Below, one piece after another: positions 11,101 through 20,001 of a stretch of 64,000 bases of DNA; position 1 is the first letter of the stretch, and every line of letters starts with the position of its first letter. The position numbers and the translations under genes are program-made. The stretch is from Acidovorax sp. GBBC 1281 (GTDB lineage: Bacteria; Pseudomonadota; Gammaproteobacteria; Burkholderiales; Burkholderiaceae_C): NCBI RefSeq assembly GCF_028473645.1, contig NZ_CP097269.1, forward strand, positions 2,312,001-2,376,000, written 5' to 3'. Under the pieces are notes generated by a model. The model made no database searches. It was given only the letters and a program-made list of their open reading frames with translations, and was not told the DNA's origin.

Positions 11101-11264
11101 CGGCATCGTCACCGTGCGCCAGCGGCCCGGATCGGCCAACGGCACCATGTTCATCACGCTGGAGGACGAGACCGGGCCGGTCAACGTCATCGTCTGGCCG
11201 TCGCTCGTGGAGACCTGGCGCAATGCGCTGTTGCGGTCGCGGCTGCTGGCCGTGGAGGGGCTTT
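8165..11264 (+). pseudogene. dnaE2: Error-prone DNA polymerase DnaE2, 5' part, split by IS66
   Basis: Alpha subunit-like polymerase of the SOS mutasome: PHP domain (YAELHCLTNFSFQRGASHP at the start), C-family polymerase core with PPDIDVDFEHDRR and the QGRGSAANSAVCF loop, and an OB-fold near the end (GIVTVRQRPGS). Starts at ATG 8165 inside the imuB stop. The reading frame is interrupted at 11264/11265 by an IS66-family element and resumes at 14542 after the target duplication; rejoined, the gene would encode 1080 aa, normal length. The truncated product gains a few IS-encoded residues to TGA 11297-11299. A dispersed AT-rich repeat is embedded in frame at about 8610-8664. Confidence 0.92.
8610..8664 (-). 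repeat. Dispersed AT-rich element inside dnaE2 (copy A)
   Basis: ATGCTACTGATTTGATAGCT followed by a T-rich stretch and CTAAGGC resembles, in reverse orientation, the intergenic elements at 14804, 26905, 42536, 51521 and 56025. It is in frame and encodes about 18 residues (LYATDLIATEVCFSK) in the PHP-domain region. Confidence 0.55.
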
Positions 11265-11370
11265 GTAAGCGTCTTCTCAGTACCCTCTGTTTTTGCTGAG
11301 GGCTGATGTGCAGGCTCGGTGGTCCATGTACGCTGCGATGGTGTGCATGAAGAACCGCTAATGCACATCA

Positions 11371-11772
11371 ATGAACGATCAAGACACCCCGAGCAAGCGC
11401 CGTCGGCGCGAGCACAGCCCGATGTTCAAGCGCGAGCTGGTCGCACGAAGCCTGGTGCCCGGCGCGTCAGTGGCCGCCGTCGCGCTGCAGGCCGGCATCA
11501 ACTCGAACCTGCTGTTCGCATGGCGCCGGATGCACCTGAGCACGCAAGAGCAGCCCCAGACGCCAGCGCCGCCGCAGCCCTCGCCGATGTTGCTGCCCGT
11601 CACCATCGAAGCTGCTCCGGTTGCGCCATGCCCTTCACCCACGGCGGCGGCGCCTCGTCAGCCTGGCGGGACCATCGAGATCGATGTCGGCGGGGCGAGG
11701 GTGCGATTGCGCGGTGCAGTCGACGAAGCCAGCGTGCGCCATGTCCTGCAGACGCTCAAGGCGCTGGCGTGA
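11371..11772 (+). CDS. IS66 accessory protein TnpA (OrfA)
   Basis: 133 aa. N-terminal helix-turn-helix with SPMFKRELVARSLVPGAS and INSNLLFAWRRMHL, typical of the first IS66 ORF, then a Pro-rich linker and a small C-terminal beta segment (IEIDVGGARVRLRG). It is needed with TnpB and TnpC for IS66 transposition. The stop overlaps the tnpB GTG start (GTGA at 11769-11772), the usual coupling in this family. Confidence 0.9.
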   Translation: MNDQDTPSKRRRREHSPMFKRELVARSLVPGASVAAVALQAGINSNLLFAWRRMHLSTQEQPQTPAPPQPSPMLLPVTIEAAPVAPCPSPTAAAPRQPGGTIEIDVGGARVRLRGAVDEASVRHVLQTLKALA

Positions 11773-12116
11773 TCGGCCTTCCCACGAGCACCCGCGTCTG
11801 GATCGTTGCCGGCCACACCGACATGAGGAAGGGCTTCAACGGCCTGTCTGCGATGGTGCAGACGGCGCTGGCGGCCAACCCCTTCTGCGGTCACGTCTTC
11901 GTCTTCCGCGGCCGGCGCGGCGACATGCTCAAGGTGCTGTGGTTCGATGGCCAGGGATTGCTTCTGCTGGCCAAGCGCCTGGAGCGCGGCCGATTCGTCT
12001 GGCCGCAGGCGCAAGGCGGCAAGGTCTCGCTCACGCCGGCACAGCTCTCGATGCTGCTCGAAGGCATCGACTGGCGCATGCCGATGCGCACAGATCAGCC
12101 TGCGCTCGCAGCTTGA
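11769..12116 (+). CDS. IS66 accessory protein TnpB (OrfB)
   Basis: 115 aa from GTG 11769. Contains the IS66 Orf2 signature: RVWIVAGHTDMRKGFNGL, the FVFRGRRGDMLKVLWFDGQG core and a conserved C-terminal LTPAQLSMLLEGIDWR. Function within transposition is accessory and poorly defined in the family. Looks intact. Confidence 0.93.
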   Translation: MIGLPTSTRVWIVAGHTDMRKGFNGLSAMVQTALAANPFCGHVFVFRGRRGDMLKVLWFDGQGLLLLAKRLERGRFVWPQAQGGKVSLTPAQLSMLLEGIDWRMPMRTDQPALAA

Positions 12117-12193
12117 ACTGGGCTCAAGAATTCGTCTTCTGAACGCGCTGGTCGCGGTCGATTCCGGGTAGGTCCGATGGCATAGTAGATGGC

Positions 12194-13650
12194 GTGCCGA
12201 ACACCGCCAACGCACCCCACACCGTCGACTCGCTGCTGCGTGTCGTGCAGGCCCGTGACGCGGAAGTCGCCCTGCTCAAACTGCTCATGAACTCGCACCG
12301 GTCGGCAAGACACCGAAGGCGCAAGCGGCCAACAGCGAAGGCTTCGACCGCAGCCTGCCCACACACCTGCCGCGGGAGAACCATGTGTACCGGCCCGAGA
12401 CATCGGATGCGCGGCGCGATGCCGCCGGCCAGGCCTGCGGCTGCAGCGCATGTGGTGGTCGGCTGCGGCAGATCGGCCAGGACGTCTCGGAACAACTGGA
12501 GTACGTGCCCTCGCGCTTCAAGGTGATCCGCCACGTGCGCCCCAAGCTCGCCTGCATGGCGTGCGAATCGATCTTCCAGGCGCCAGCGCCCAGCCGGCCC
12601 ATCGCACGCGGCGTGGCCGGCCCCGGGCTGCTGGCCCACGTGCTGGTCGCCAAGTATTGCGACCACCAACCGCTGTACCGCCAGAGCCGGATCTACGCAC
12701 GCGAGGGCGTCCTGATCGAGCGCTCCACGATGGCTGGCTGGGTCGGCCAGAGCGAGAAGCTCTTGCACCCACTGGTCGCAGCGCTCGGGCGCTACGTGCT
12801 GGCGGGCTCCAAGCTCCACGCCGACGACACGCCAGTGGCGGTGCTCTCGCCCGGGCGGGGCAAGACCAAGACCGGGCGGCTCTGGGTCTACGTGCGTGAC
12901 GATCGGTCATCTGCGAGTGCAGACGCGCCCGCGGCGTGGTTGCGTTACTCGCCCGACCGCAAGGGTGAACATCCTCAGGCGCACCTGAAGAACTTCAAGG
13001 GCGTGTTGCAGGCCGATGCGTATGCCGGCTTCGCCAAGCTCTATGCAAACGGCAACGTCATCGAGGCTTCGTGCTGGGCGCATGCGCGCAGACCATTCTG
13101 GGATCTGCACGAGAGCCAGGGGCGGGCGCAGGGCTCGGTTGCAGAACAGGCCCTTCGGCGCATCGGTGCGCTGTATGCGATCGAATCCGACATCCGCGGC
13201 CGCCCACCGGATGAGCGCTGCCGGGAGCGGCAGGCGCGAGCCGGGCCGTTGCTCGAGGAACTGTTCGCCTGGTTGCGAGGGATGCTCGGGCAGGTGTGTG
13301 CCAAGTCGGAACTCGCACGCGCCATCGGCTACACGCTCACACGGCTCCGGTCGTTGACGCGCTACCGTGACGACGGTCGCATCGAGATCGACAACAACGC
13401 CGCCGAGCGCGCGCTGCGCGGCGTGAGCCTGGGCCGCAAGAACTTCATGTTCATGGGCTCGGACGCTGGGGGCGAGCGCGCCGCGGCCATCTACAGCCTG
13501 GTGGAGACGGCCAAGCTGAACGGGCTCGACCCCGAGGCTTACCTGCGCGATGTGCTCGGGCGCATTGCGGACCATCCGATCAATCGCATCGACGAGTTGC
13601 TGCCGTGGAACATCGGCCGACACGCCGAAGACCAACGACAAGCAGCTTGA
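12194..13650 (+). pseudogene. IS66 transposase TnpC with internal deletion/frameshift
   Basis: The N-terminus begins at GTG 12194 (MPNTANAPHTVDSLLRVVQ) and runs to about 12298 (LLKLLMN), then the homologous frame shifts to [15 protein letters not shown] and continues intact to 13650. Compared with family layout, the leucine-zipper/QFGPSSE-type segment between these pieces is missing, so roughly 100 bp seem deleted with a frame change. The remainder has the zinc-finger-like CGCSACGG region and the DDE core ([33 protein letters not shown]). The full-length transposase cannot be made without frameshifting. Confidence 0.8.
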
Positions 13651-13652
13651 GC

Positions 13653-14234
13653 ATGGCGAGCAAGGTCCAACGGATCAAGGCACCAGCGGCGATCCTGCAA
13701 CTGCACATTGAATTGCGCGGCACCAAGCCCAAGGTCTGGCGCCGCGTCCTGGTGCCAGAGACGATCACCCTGGCCAAGCTGCATCTTGTGGTCCAGGCTG
13801 CCTTCGGCTGGGGCCACTCGCATCTGCACGAGTTCATCGCTGGCGACGGCGAGCGCTATGGCACGCCAGACCCGATGCACGACGAGCCTGGCTCGATCAC
13901 CAGCGAAAGCACGCGACTGACCACTGCCCTGAACCGGTCGACGCTGAGCTACGTCTACGACTTCGGGGACTACTGGGACCACCGCATCAAGGTCGAGAAG
14001 AAGATCGCACCGATGCCGCAGTTCGTGCTCCCGTTCTGTGCCGGCGGTGCCTGTGCAACGCCGCCGGAGGATTGCGGAGGCGCACCGGGCTATGCGGAGT
14101 TCGTGCGGGCCATGGCGAACCCTGACGATCCCGAGCACGACAACCTGGTCGAATGGATCGGTGCCGATACCTGGGACCCGTTGGCCTTCGACAGCATCGA
14201 GATCAACGACCGGCTCGCCGCGATCAAGGTCTGA
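13653..14234 (+). CDS. IS66 passenger: plasmid pRiA4b ORF-3-like protein
   Basis: 193 aa from ATG 13653, three bases after the tnpC stop. It carries the PRiA4_ORF3 fold signature: LQLHIELRGTKPKVWRRVLV at the N-terminus, FGWGHSHLHEF, YVYDFGDYWDHRI and a Cys-containing CAGGACATPPEDCGG segment. Function of the family is unknown; members often travel with IS66-type elements and plasmids. It lies inside the inverted repeats and reads with the transposition genes. Intact. Confidence 0.88.
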   Translation: MASKVQRIKAPAAILQLHIELRGTKPKVWRRVLVPETITLAKLHLVVQAAFGWGHSHLHEFIAGDGERYGTPDPMHDEPGSITSESTRLTTALNRSTLSYVYDFGDYWDHRIKVEKKIAPMPQFVLPFCAGGACATPPEDCGGAPGYAEFVRAMANPDDPEHDNLVEWIGADTWDPLAFDSIEINDRLAAIKV

Positions 14235-14240
14235 GCGACG

Positions 14241-14486
14241 ATGTCTCGGACGAACTACATCAAGGCCCTGATCGAGGACGGCGGCGACATCACGATCGGT
14301 GCGCTGCCACCGCACGAGTGCGTCGCCACGGCCGCCGATGGCAGCAACTGCCTGGCCATGCTCGTGCGTCGCGACGGTGAGAGCCTCAACGTCCTGCTCA
14401 AACGCTTGAACAAGGCCATCGGCCTGGCTTGGTCAAACGACACGTTCGTTGACGAGGTCAACGACGGCGAGAGCGACCTGCTGTAG
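14241..14486 (+). CDS. IS66 passenger: small unknown protein
   Basis: 81 aa from ATG 14241, six bases after the preceding stop. Sequence begins MSRTNYIKALIEDGGDITIG and ends in an acidic tail. No family recognised; it is soluble, with a possible beta-rich N-terminal half and a helix (LLKRLNKAIGLAW). Its place inside the element, before the right inverted repeat, makes it cargo of the insertion sequence. Confidence 0.7.
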   Translation: MSRTNYIKALIEDGGDITIGALPPHECVATAADGSNCLAMLVRRDGESLNVLLKRLNKAIGLAWSNDTFVDEVNDGESDLL

Positions 14487-14533
14487 TTCTTCCGTCGATC
14501 CCGCGTCAAGAGGGGGGCTGAGACGGCGCTTAC

Positions 14534-14684
14534 GGGGCTTTGGCAGGCCAGCCCGCTGCCGCCGGGCGTGCCGGCCGGGCAGGGCGGAGCGGTGCGCCAC
14601 CTCGTGGCCCAGCGCTGCAAGGACATGACGCCACTGCTCGGGCGCCTGGCCCAGGCGCTCGATGGCAGCCGGGATTTCCACTGA
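14534..14684 (+). pseudogene. dnaE2: DnaE2, 3' part after the IS66 insertion
   Basis: Starts with the duplicated target GGGGCTTT and continues LWQASPLPPG ... AVRHLVAQRCKDMTPLLGRL ... SRDFH to TGA 14682-14684, the normal C-terminus of DnaE2. Joined to 8165-11264 with one target copy removed, the frame is unbroken. Confidence 0.9.
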
Positions 14685-14732
14685 GGGCATGGGCATGGGC
14701 ATTGGCATGGGCATGGGCATTGGCATGGGCAT
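14685..14732 (+). repeat. 6-bp tandem repeat GGGCAT/TGGCAT
   Basis: Eight hexamers of GGGCAT with TGGCAT or ATTGGC variants lie directly after the dnaE2 stop. The rest of the gap to 14880 holds a dispersed AT-rich element and no gene. Confidence 0.85.
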
Positions 14733-14803
14733 GCCTGCGCATGGATGGGGTGGCCGGGAAGGCCGCCATGTCCGCTGTCGCAGTCCGCTCACCAGAACTG
14801 CGC

Positions 14804-14868
14804 TCAAAACCAAAAAGGCTTCCAGCGCATATTCTTCTAGGGGGATTTGCTATTAAAAATATAGCGAT
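14804..14868 (+). repeat. Dispersed AT-rich element (copy B)
   Basis: AAAAAGGCTTCCAGCGCATA, then CTAGGGGGATT, then the small hairpin GCTATTAAAAATATAGC. Same order of parts as copies at 42536, 51521 and (reversed) 56025. Confidence 0.65.
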
Positions 14869-14879
14869 CGACGCTCACC

Positions 14880-17168
14880 TCAGCGCGCCTTGGCCGGCGT
14901 GGAGACCGGCGGCTTCGGGGCTGCTCCCGCGGCGCCGCCCTGCACCTTGTCTCCGGCGCGGGCCAGCAGCACCGCGCAGTTCTCGTCGTCGTCCGCCGCA
15001 GGCACCGTGATGGGGGCCAGCGCCAGCGCCACCGGCGCGACCACGGCGGCCGCCACCGCGGCGCCCGCGCGCAGCAGCAGCGGGCCGGCTTCCAGGCCCA
15101 CCTTGGGATCGGCGAACGGGCCCTTCACGTACAGCGGCGTGCGCAGGGAGAAGAACTTCCACTGCAGCGATTCGGGCTTGATGCGCAGGTCGAGGTGCTC
15201 GCGGCCCAGGTCGGCCGTGCCGGTGGCTTCCACCGTGGCCTCGTTGGTGCTCAGCTTCACCGAGCGGGTCTGTGCGATGCCGTCCTTCACCGCGAAGTCG
15301 GCCACGGCGCAGCGCAGCTGCACTTCCTTGTCGTCGCCGAAGAGCTTGGCCACCACCACGCTGCCCACGTTGAGCGCGGCCAGGTCCAGCATCTGCTTGC
15401 TGAAACGGCCATCCCGGATGTACAGGCGGGTTTCGCCGCTGGCGCTGCCCAGCATGCTGGCCACCGACTGGCCGCTGCCGTTCAGCGCCACGGCACCGTC
15501 GAGCCGGCCGAAGCTCTTTTCCATCAGCTCGACCTTGGGAAACAGGCCCGACAGCCGCAGCCCTTCCACGCTGCCGCGCAACTGGGCCTTGAGCGGCTTG
15601 GTGCGGCTGTCCAGCACCACGGTGGAATCGATCTTGCCCTGCGTCACGCCGAACTGCAGGGGCGAGAGGGTGAGCATCGCGTTGTCCATCACCGCATGCA
15701 CGCGCAGGTTTTCGATCGGCAGGCTCTCGTCGCGCACGATCTGCTGACCGCTGAAGGTCAGGTCCAGGTCCATCGCATTCCAGCGGTCGGTGGCGAATGC
15801 CACGTCGGGCAGCACCTTGCCGGGGCGCTTGGAGGTGCCTTTTTCCGCCTTGCCTTCGCCCGTCGGCGCACCCAGCACGGGCCCTAAGTCGGCCAGGCGC
15901 AGCTTCTTGGCGGTCATCGTGCCCTTGAGGCGCGGGCGTGGCTTGGCCGACGTGTAGGTCAGGCTGCCGTGCAGGTCGCTGCCCCCCACGGTGCCGTCGA
16001 AATCGCGGTACTCCCACACCGCGTTGTCCGGCTCCAGGCTGCCCACCAGCCGGCCGCTCGTGCGAAACGGCGGCGTGTTCGGCAGCACCAGGCCGGTGAG
16101 GTCGTACAGGTCGGCCATGCTCTCGGCCTTGAGCATCACCTTCAGGTCCATGCCCGACAGCGCGGCCGGGTTGGACAGGATGCCTTCCACCTCGGCTTCC
16201 ACCGTGCCGGCCTTCGCCTTGAACCGCAGCGGGTAGTCCACGACCTTTTCGCGCAGGTCCATCACGTGCCCGCCTTCGCCCCGGCCCTGGATGCGGGCCT
16301 TGGCGTAGCGGCCCCGCACCTCGAAGCGCACGCCGTACGGGCCGGGCGCCTGTCCGGCGGGCGTGTCGATGGTCCCGAGCTTGGCGGTGAAGGCCAGGTC
16401 TTTCACGGCATCGGCATAGGCCAGTTGGCCATCGCGCACCACGAGCCGGCCCACGCTCACGCTCCAGGGATTCGGCTTCGCCGGCCCGCCGTCCTTGGCG
16501 GGGCGGTCGAAGGTCCAGTTGTTGCTGCCGTCGGCCTTGCGGGCCAGTGCCACGTCGGGCACGGTGAGTACCAGCGTGTCGATGGCCACATGGCGAGACA
16601 GCAGCGGCAGCAGCCTGAGGGATGCGCTCACGCTGCCCAGGGTGGCCATGGGCTGGCCGGTCGCGGGCACGGAGGCCGTGCTGTCGGCCGGTGCAGTCTG
16701 GGCGGGTGCGGAAGGCGCCGATGCGGCGGATGCCGAGGGCGTGGCCGATGCGGCCGCCTTGTCGGCACGCGCCTGCACCGTGGCGGTGGAGGCATCGTCC
16801 GTCTGCACATCCAGGGCCCCGAAGTGGCCGAAGTCCGCCCGGTTGTCCATCACCAGGCGGTCTGCCTGCACCGTGACGCCCGGCACCCAGCGGCGCCAGC
16901 CGGTCTCCACGGGCTGAGGCCACTGCCAGTGGGCGGTCAGATCGCCCTCGATGGCAAAGCGCCGGCCGGTGGCCTCGCTGACCTGCTGGTTGATCCAGGG
17001 CTTGGCCCGGTTCCAGTCGAACCACGCCACGAAGGCCAGCAACAGCAGCAGCACGACGAGCAGCCCGGCCACCGCGGCAAGGGGCAGCCGCGACCGCCGC
17101 CGGGGGGGGACGGGCGCCGAAGGGGTGGGCGAAACGGAAGGAGGCGAGGTCTCAGGGGGCATGGTCAT
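14880..17168 (-). CDS. AsmA family protein
   Basis: 762 aa. N-terminal cytoplasmic Pro-rich tail, one membrane helix at about residues 28-50 (LAAVAGLLVVLLLLLAFVAW), then a large periplasmic AsmA-type beta-rich region: DWNRAKPWINQQVSEATGRR right after the helix is the AsmA start signature, and the C-terminal DLRIKPESLQW ... LYVKGPFADPKVGLE is typical of AsmA C-terminal domains. These proteins act in envelope lipid homeostasis, probably as lipid-transfer bridges. Residues about 130-165 form an Ala/Ser/Pro-rich insert. Start could be 17168 or two codons later. Single gene. Confidence 0.85.
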   Translation of the reverse strand: MTMPPETSPPSVSPTPSAPVPPRRRSRLPLAAVAGLLVVLLLLLAFVAWFDWNRAKPWINQQVSEATGRRFAIEGDLTAHWQWPQPVETGWRRWVPGVTVQADRLVMDNRADFGHFGALDVQTDDASTATVQARADKAAASATPSASAASAPSAPAQTAPADSTASVPATGQPMATLGSVSASLRLLPLLSRHVAIDTLVLTVPDVALARKADGSNNWTFDRPAKDGGPAKPNPWSVSVGRLVVRDGQLAYADAVKDLAFTAKLGTIDTPAGQAPGPYGVRFEVRGRYAKARIQGRGEGGHVMDLREKVVDYPLRFKAKAGTVEAEVEGILSNPAALSGMDLKVMLKAESMADLYDLTGLVLPNTPPFRTSGRLVGSLEPDNAVWEYRDFDGTVGGSDLHGSLTYTSAKPRPRLKGTMTAKKLRLADLGPVLGAPTGEGKAEKGTSKRPGKVLPDVAFATDRWNAMDLDLTFSGQQIVRDESLPIENLRVHAVMDNAMLTLSPLQFGVTQGKIDSTVVLDSRTKPLKAQLRGSVEGLRLSGLFPKVELMEKSFGRLDGAVALNGSGQSVASMLGSASGETRLYIRDGRFSKQMLDLAALNVGSVVVAKLFGDDKEVQLRCAVADFAVKDGIAQTRSVKLSTNEATVEATGTADLGREHLDLRIKPESLQWKFFSLRTPLYVKGPFADPKVGLEAGPLLLRAGAAVAAAVVAPVALALAPITVPAADDDENCAVLLARAGDKVQGGAAGAAPKPPVSTPAKAR

Positions 17169-17379
17169 AGGCGTTTTCTTCAGGCCATGCTAGCCCGCAC
17201 CTGCGCTACCGGGACTCGCCGATGCTCGTTTACCGTTGTTGTCCTACAGGTCCCGGAAGGCTCGATCAAGCCTCTCCAAACCCTCATCTGATCTGGAACG
17301 CGTCGTGAACGGATGAGCGAAGCATTACCCAACCGACATTGACGATGGACGTTCATCCATGACGTCGGTGGTGCCGTGA

Positions 17380-20001
17380 TCAAAATGCAGGATCAGCGTG
17401 CACATTCGTCGTGGAATTCATCAAGGACTGAATCTTCAGACCAAACACTTCCAACTGAAAAGGTTTCGTCAACACCTGCATCCCTGACGGAAGTTGGCCG
17501 TGGCTGAGAACGGCATTTTCGGCATAGCCAGTCACAAACAGAACCCGCATGGAAGGATGGATCTTGCGGGCAGCATCCGCCAGCTGTCTTCCATTCATAC
17601 CCCCAGGAAGACCAACATCGGTGACCAGCAGTGCGATGGACGCATTGTTCTGAAGCACTTGAATTGCACTGGAACCGGCTTCTGCTTCCAACACGTGGTA
17701 GCCCAGTTCCTGCAACATTTCCACCATGAACATTCGAACCGAAGCTTCATCATCGACCACGAGAATGGTCTCACCCAAGCCGACGGTGGAGATAGCAGGG
17801 GCACGATCCAGCGCATCCTCCGCCAAGATATCCTTGCCTGCGTACCGCGGGAGGAACATGCGGATCGTTGTTCCCACGCCCATTTCGGAATGGATCCGCG
17901 CTTGTCCTCCGGATTGGCGCGCAAAGCCATAGACCATCGAAAGCCCGAGGCCCGTGCCTACGCCAATCGGCTTCGTCGTGAAAAACGGGTCGAATGCCCG
18001 GGCCACCACGTCTGCAGTCATGCCGGTGCCGTTGTCGCTCACGGAAATGCACACATATTGGCCAGGCGACATCTGCTCCTCACCGGCTGCTCGCTCGTCG
18101 AGCGTTCGATTGGCAGTCTCGACCACCAGCTTGCCACCATCGGACATGGCATCGCGCGCATTGATGCACAAATTCAAGAGCGCATTTTCAAGCTGACTTG
18201 GATCGGCATGAATGGGCCAAACGTCGATTCCGCATTTCACTTCCAACATGACGTGGGGGCCGATCGTGCGGCGCACCAGGTCTTCGAATCCACTGATCAA
18301 CTGGTTGACTTTCACCACTTTGGGTTCCAGCGTCTGCTGGCGTGAAAACGCCAGCAGACGGTGTGTCAAAGCCGCCGCGCGCTTCGTGGCCGTCTGCCCG
18401 ACAGTGACGTAACGCATCGCCCCAGAATCCTCGCCAAACCGCCGCTTGAGCAATTCCAGACTGCCTGAAATGGCTCCGAGAAGATTATTGAAATCATGTG
18501 CCAAGCCACCCGTCAATTGGCCTACCGCCTCCATCTTCTGGGACTGCCGCAGCGCGGCTTCCGACTTCATCAACGCCGTGGTTCTCTCTTGCACTTGTTG
18601 TTCAAGCGAGTTTGCAAGGGCGTGCAAATTCTGCTCGGCGCGGCGGCGTTCCACTGCGTGCCAGGTTCTGTGCGCCACTTCACGAACAAGGTTCAGTTCC
18701 TCTGCGGTCCAATGGCGCGGGGCCGCATGGTGCAGGTAAAGCATCGCCACCTGATTTCGATCTTCGCCGACCGGCACATTGATAAGCGACTGGGCATGAA
18801 TTGCAATAAATGCATCCGCATGATCGCGCGTGCGCGGATCGGTACGCACATCTGCCAGCACGAGGGCGTCGCCTCGCTGTAGGTTCTCGGTGTAACTGCC
18901 GAAATCGCGGCAGTTCAGGGTTCCCGCCAATGTGGAGATTCCCGGCGCATTCCAGTCGCGCTCGATGGTGATGGTTTGGGTGTTACGGTCCAGCAGTCCG
19001 TAGCCTGCACGGCTCACATCCAGAGCGCGGCCCAGGGCCTCTGCTGCGTGGTAAGCGATATCACCAGGCTCACGGGTCGGTCCGTAAACCTCGCGATCCA
19101 GCAGTTCCAGCAATTCAGCGCGCCGCCTGCCCAGCATGGCATGGGTGATTTCTTGAGAGATGCCTGCAATGTAGGAGGGGCGGCCTGCCGCGTCATATTC
19201 CAGGCGCCCTAGTATCCTGACCCATGCCAATTGGCCATCCGGGCGAAGGATGCGATATTCGATTCGGTAGTCTTTGCCAGTCGCAATGGTCTGAGCCACC
19301 GCCTCGCGCATCCGCACCAGATCATCGGGATGCACTGCGTTCTGCAAGTCCTCGTAAGTGAAAGGCAAAGACTCATCACGTCCGAAATTGCTCTTGCAAT
19401 GGTTGGACGCAATCAGCTCTTGCGCAGTCAGATCGAGTTGCCAGACACCCAAGCCTCCTGCATCGGTTGCGGCTCGCAGGCGGGCTTGTCCCGTCTCTAT
19501 TTCTCGAACACGCTCGGCAAGCTCTATTGTCAATTGCTCGGCTTTTTCCTTCGCGTCTCGCAGTTCTGTCTCTGCCGCAATTCGAGCCGATCGCTCTGCC
19601 ACTTCCCTTAAAGCTCGTTCCAGCACAGACGCCAATCGAGACAGGCGGCCCTTGCTCACATAGTCAGTCGCTCCCTGCTTGAGCAGTTCGACGGCATTGT
19701 CTTCGCCGATGACTCCGGACACGAAGATGAAAGGAATCATCGGTACCCGTTGATGCGCCAGGCGAAGCGCATCGGTACCGCTGTAGCCTCCCAAATCATG
19801 GTCTGACAAGATCAGGTCGAATCCACCTCGCTCCAACGCTTCTGAAAAACTCTCTGCGTCCCTGACCCATTGCAAATTGGCATGCGGATAACTATGCAGC
19901 AAGGACTCTTGAAGCAGTTCTGCGTCGAAAGCGGAGTCCTCCAGCAGTAGCACACTCAAAGGCCGCTCTGCGAGCGGGATGGACTCTGCGAGTTCACTCA
20001 T
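17380..20001 (-). CDS. Hybrid sensor histidine kinase/response regulator
   Basis: 873 aa from ATG 20001. Domain order: receiver (LSVLLLEDSAFDAELLQESL, about residues 12-130), coiled helix, PAS (about 185-310), GAF (about 340-480), HisKA with His502 in GGLAHDFNNLLG, HATPase (NLCINARDAM, DNGTGM, GTGLGLSMVYG) and a C-terminal receiver (TILVVDDEASVRMFMVEML ... LLVTDVGLPGG). It has no membrane segment, so it is a soluble kinase. Its start overlaps the end of the response-regulator gene by 8 bp, so the two are translationally coupled. Together with bphP they form a light-sensing phosphorelay operon; the kinase could take signals from bphP via the small regulator. Confidence 0.9.
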   Translation of the reverse strand: MSELAESIPLAERPLSVLLLEDSAFDAELLQESLLHSYPHANLQWVRDAESFSEALERGGFDLILSDHDLGGYSGTDALRLAHQRVPMIPFIFVSGVIGEDNAVELLKQGATDYVSKGRLSRLASVLERALREVAERSARIAAETELRDAKEKAEQLTIELAERVREIETGQARLRAATDAGGLGVWQLDLTAQELIASNHCKSNFGRDESLPFTYEDLQNAVHPDDLVRMREAVAQTIATGKDYRIEYRILRPDGQLAWVRILGRLEYDAAGRPSYIAGISQEITHAMLGRRRAELLELLDREVYGPTREPGDIAYHAAEALGRALDVSRAGYGLLDRNTQTITIERDWNAPGISTLAGTLNCRDFGSYTENLQRGDALVLADVRTDPRTRDHADAFIAIHAQSLINVPVGEDRNQVAMLYLHHAAPRHWTAEELNLVREVAHRTWHAVERRRAEQNLHALANSLEQQVQERTTALMKSEAALRQSQKMEAVGQLTGGLAHDFNNLLGAISGSLELLKRRFGEDSGAMRYVTVGQTATKRAAALTHRLLAFSRQQTLEPKVVKVNQLISGFEDLVRRTIGPHVMLEVKCGIDVWPIHADPSQLENALLNLCINARDAMSDGGKLVVETANRTLDERAAGEEQMSPGQYVCISVSDNGTGMTADVVARAFDPFFTTKPIGVGTGLGLSMVYGFARQSGGQARIHSEMGVGTTIRMFLPRYAGKDILAEDALDRAPAISTVGLGETILVVDDEASVRMFMVEMLQELGYHVLEAEAGSSAIQVLQNNASIALLVTDVGLPGGMNGRQLADAARKIHPSMRVLFVTGYAENAVLSHGQLPSGMQVLTKPFQLEVFGLKIQSLMNSTTNVHADPAF

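Larger units (their letters stand above)
11265..14533 (+). mobile_element. IS66-family insertion sequence with two passenger genes
   Basis: 3269 bp bounded by imperfect inverted repeats GTAAGCGTCTTCTCAG (left) and GTAAGCGCCGTCTCAG (right, reverse complement), flanked by the 8-bp target duplication GGGGCTTT at 11257-11264 and 14534-14541, as expected for IS66. It carries the three IS66 genes and, downstream of tnpC, a pRiA4b ORF-3-like gene and a small unknown gene. The transposase gene tnpC has an internal deletion, so this copy is probably unable to move alone although the target duplication is still perfect. Confidence 0.95.

Noticed and set aside
8057..11371. 1104-codon minus-strand frame opposite dnaE2
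   Set aside because: Antisense shadow: no domain, biased His/Gln/Arg composition, and dnaE2 motifs lie on the other strand.
15195..17291. Plus-strand frames opposite the AsmA-like gene
   Set aside because: No ribosome sites or family features; the minus-strand protein has clear AsmA motifs and a membrane helix.
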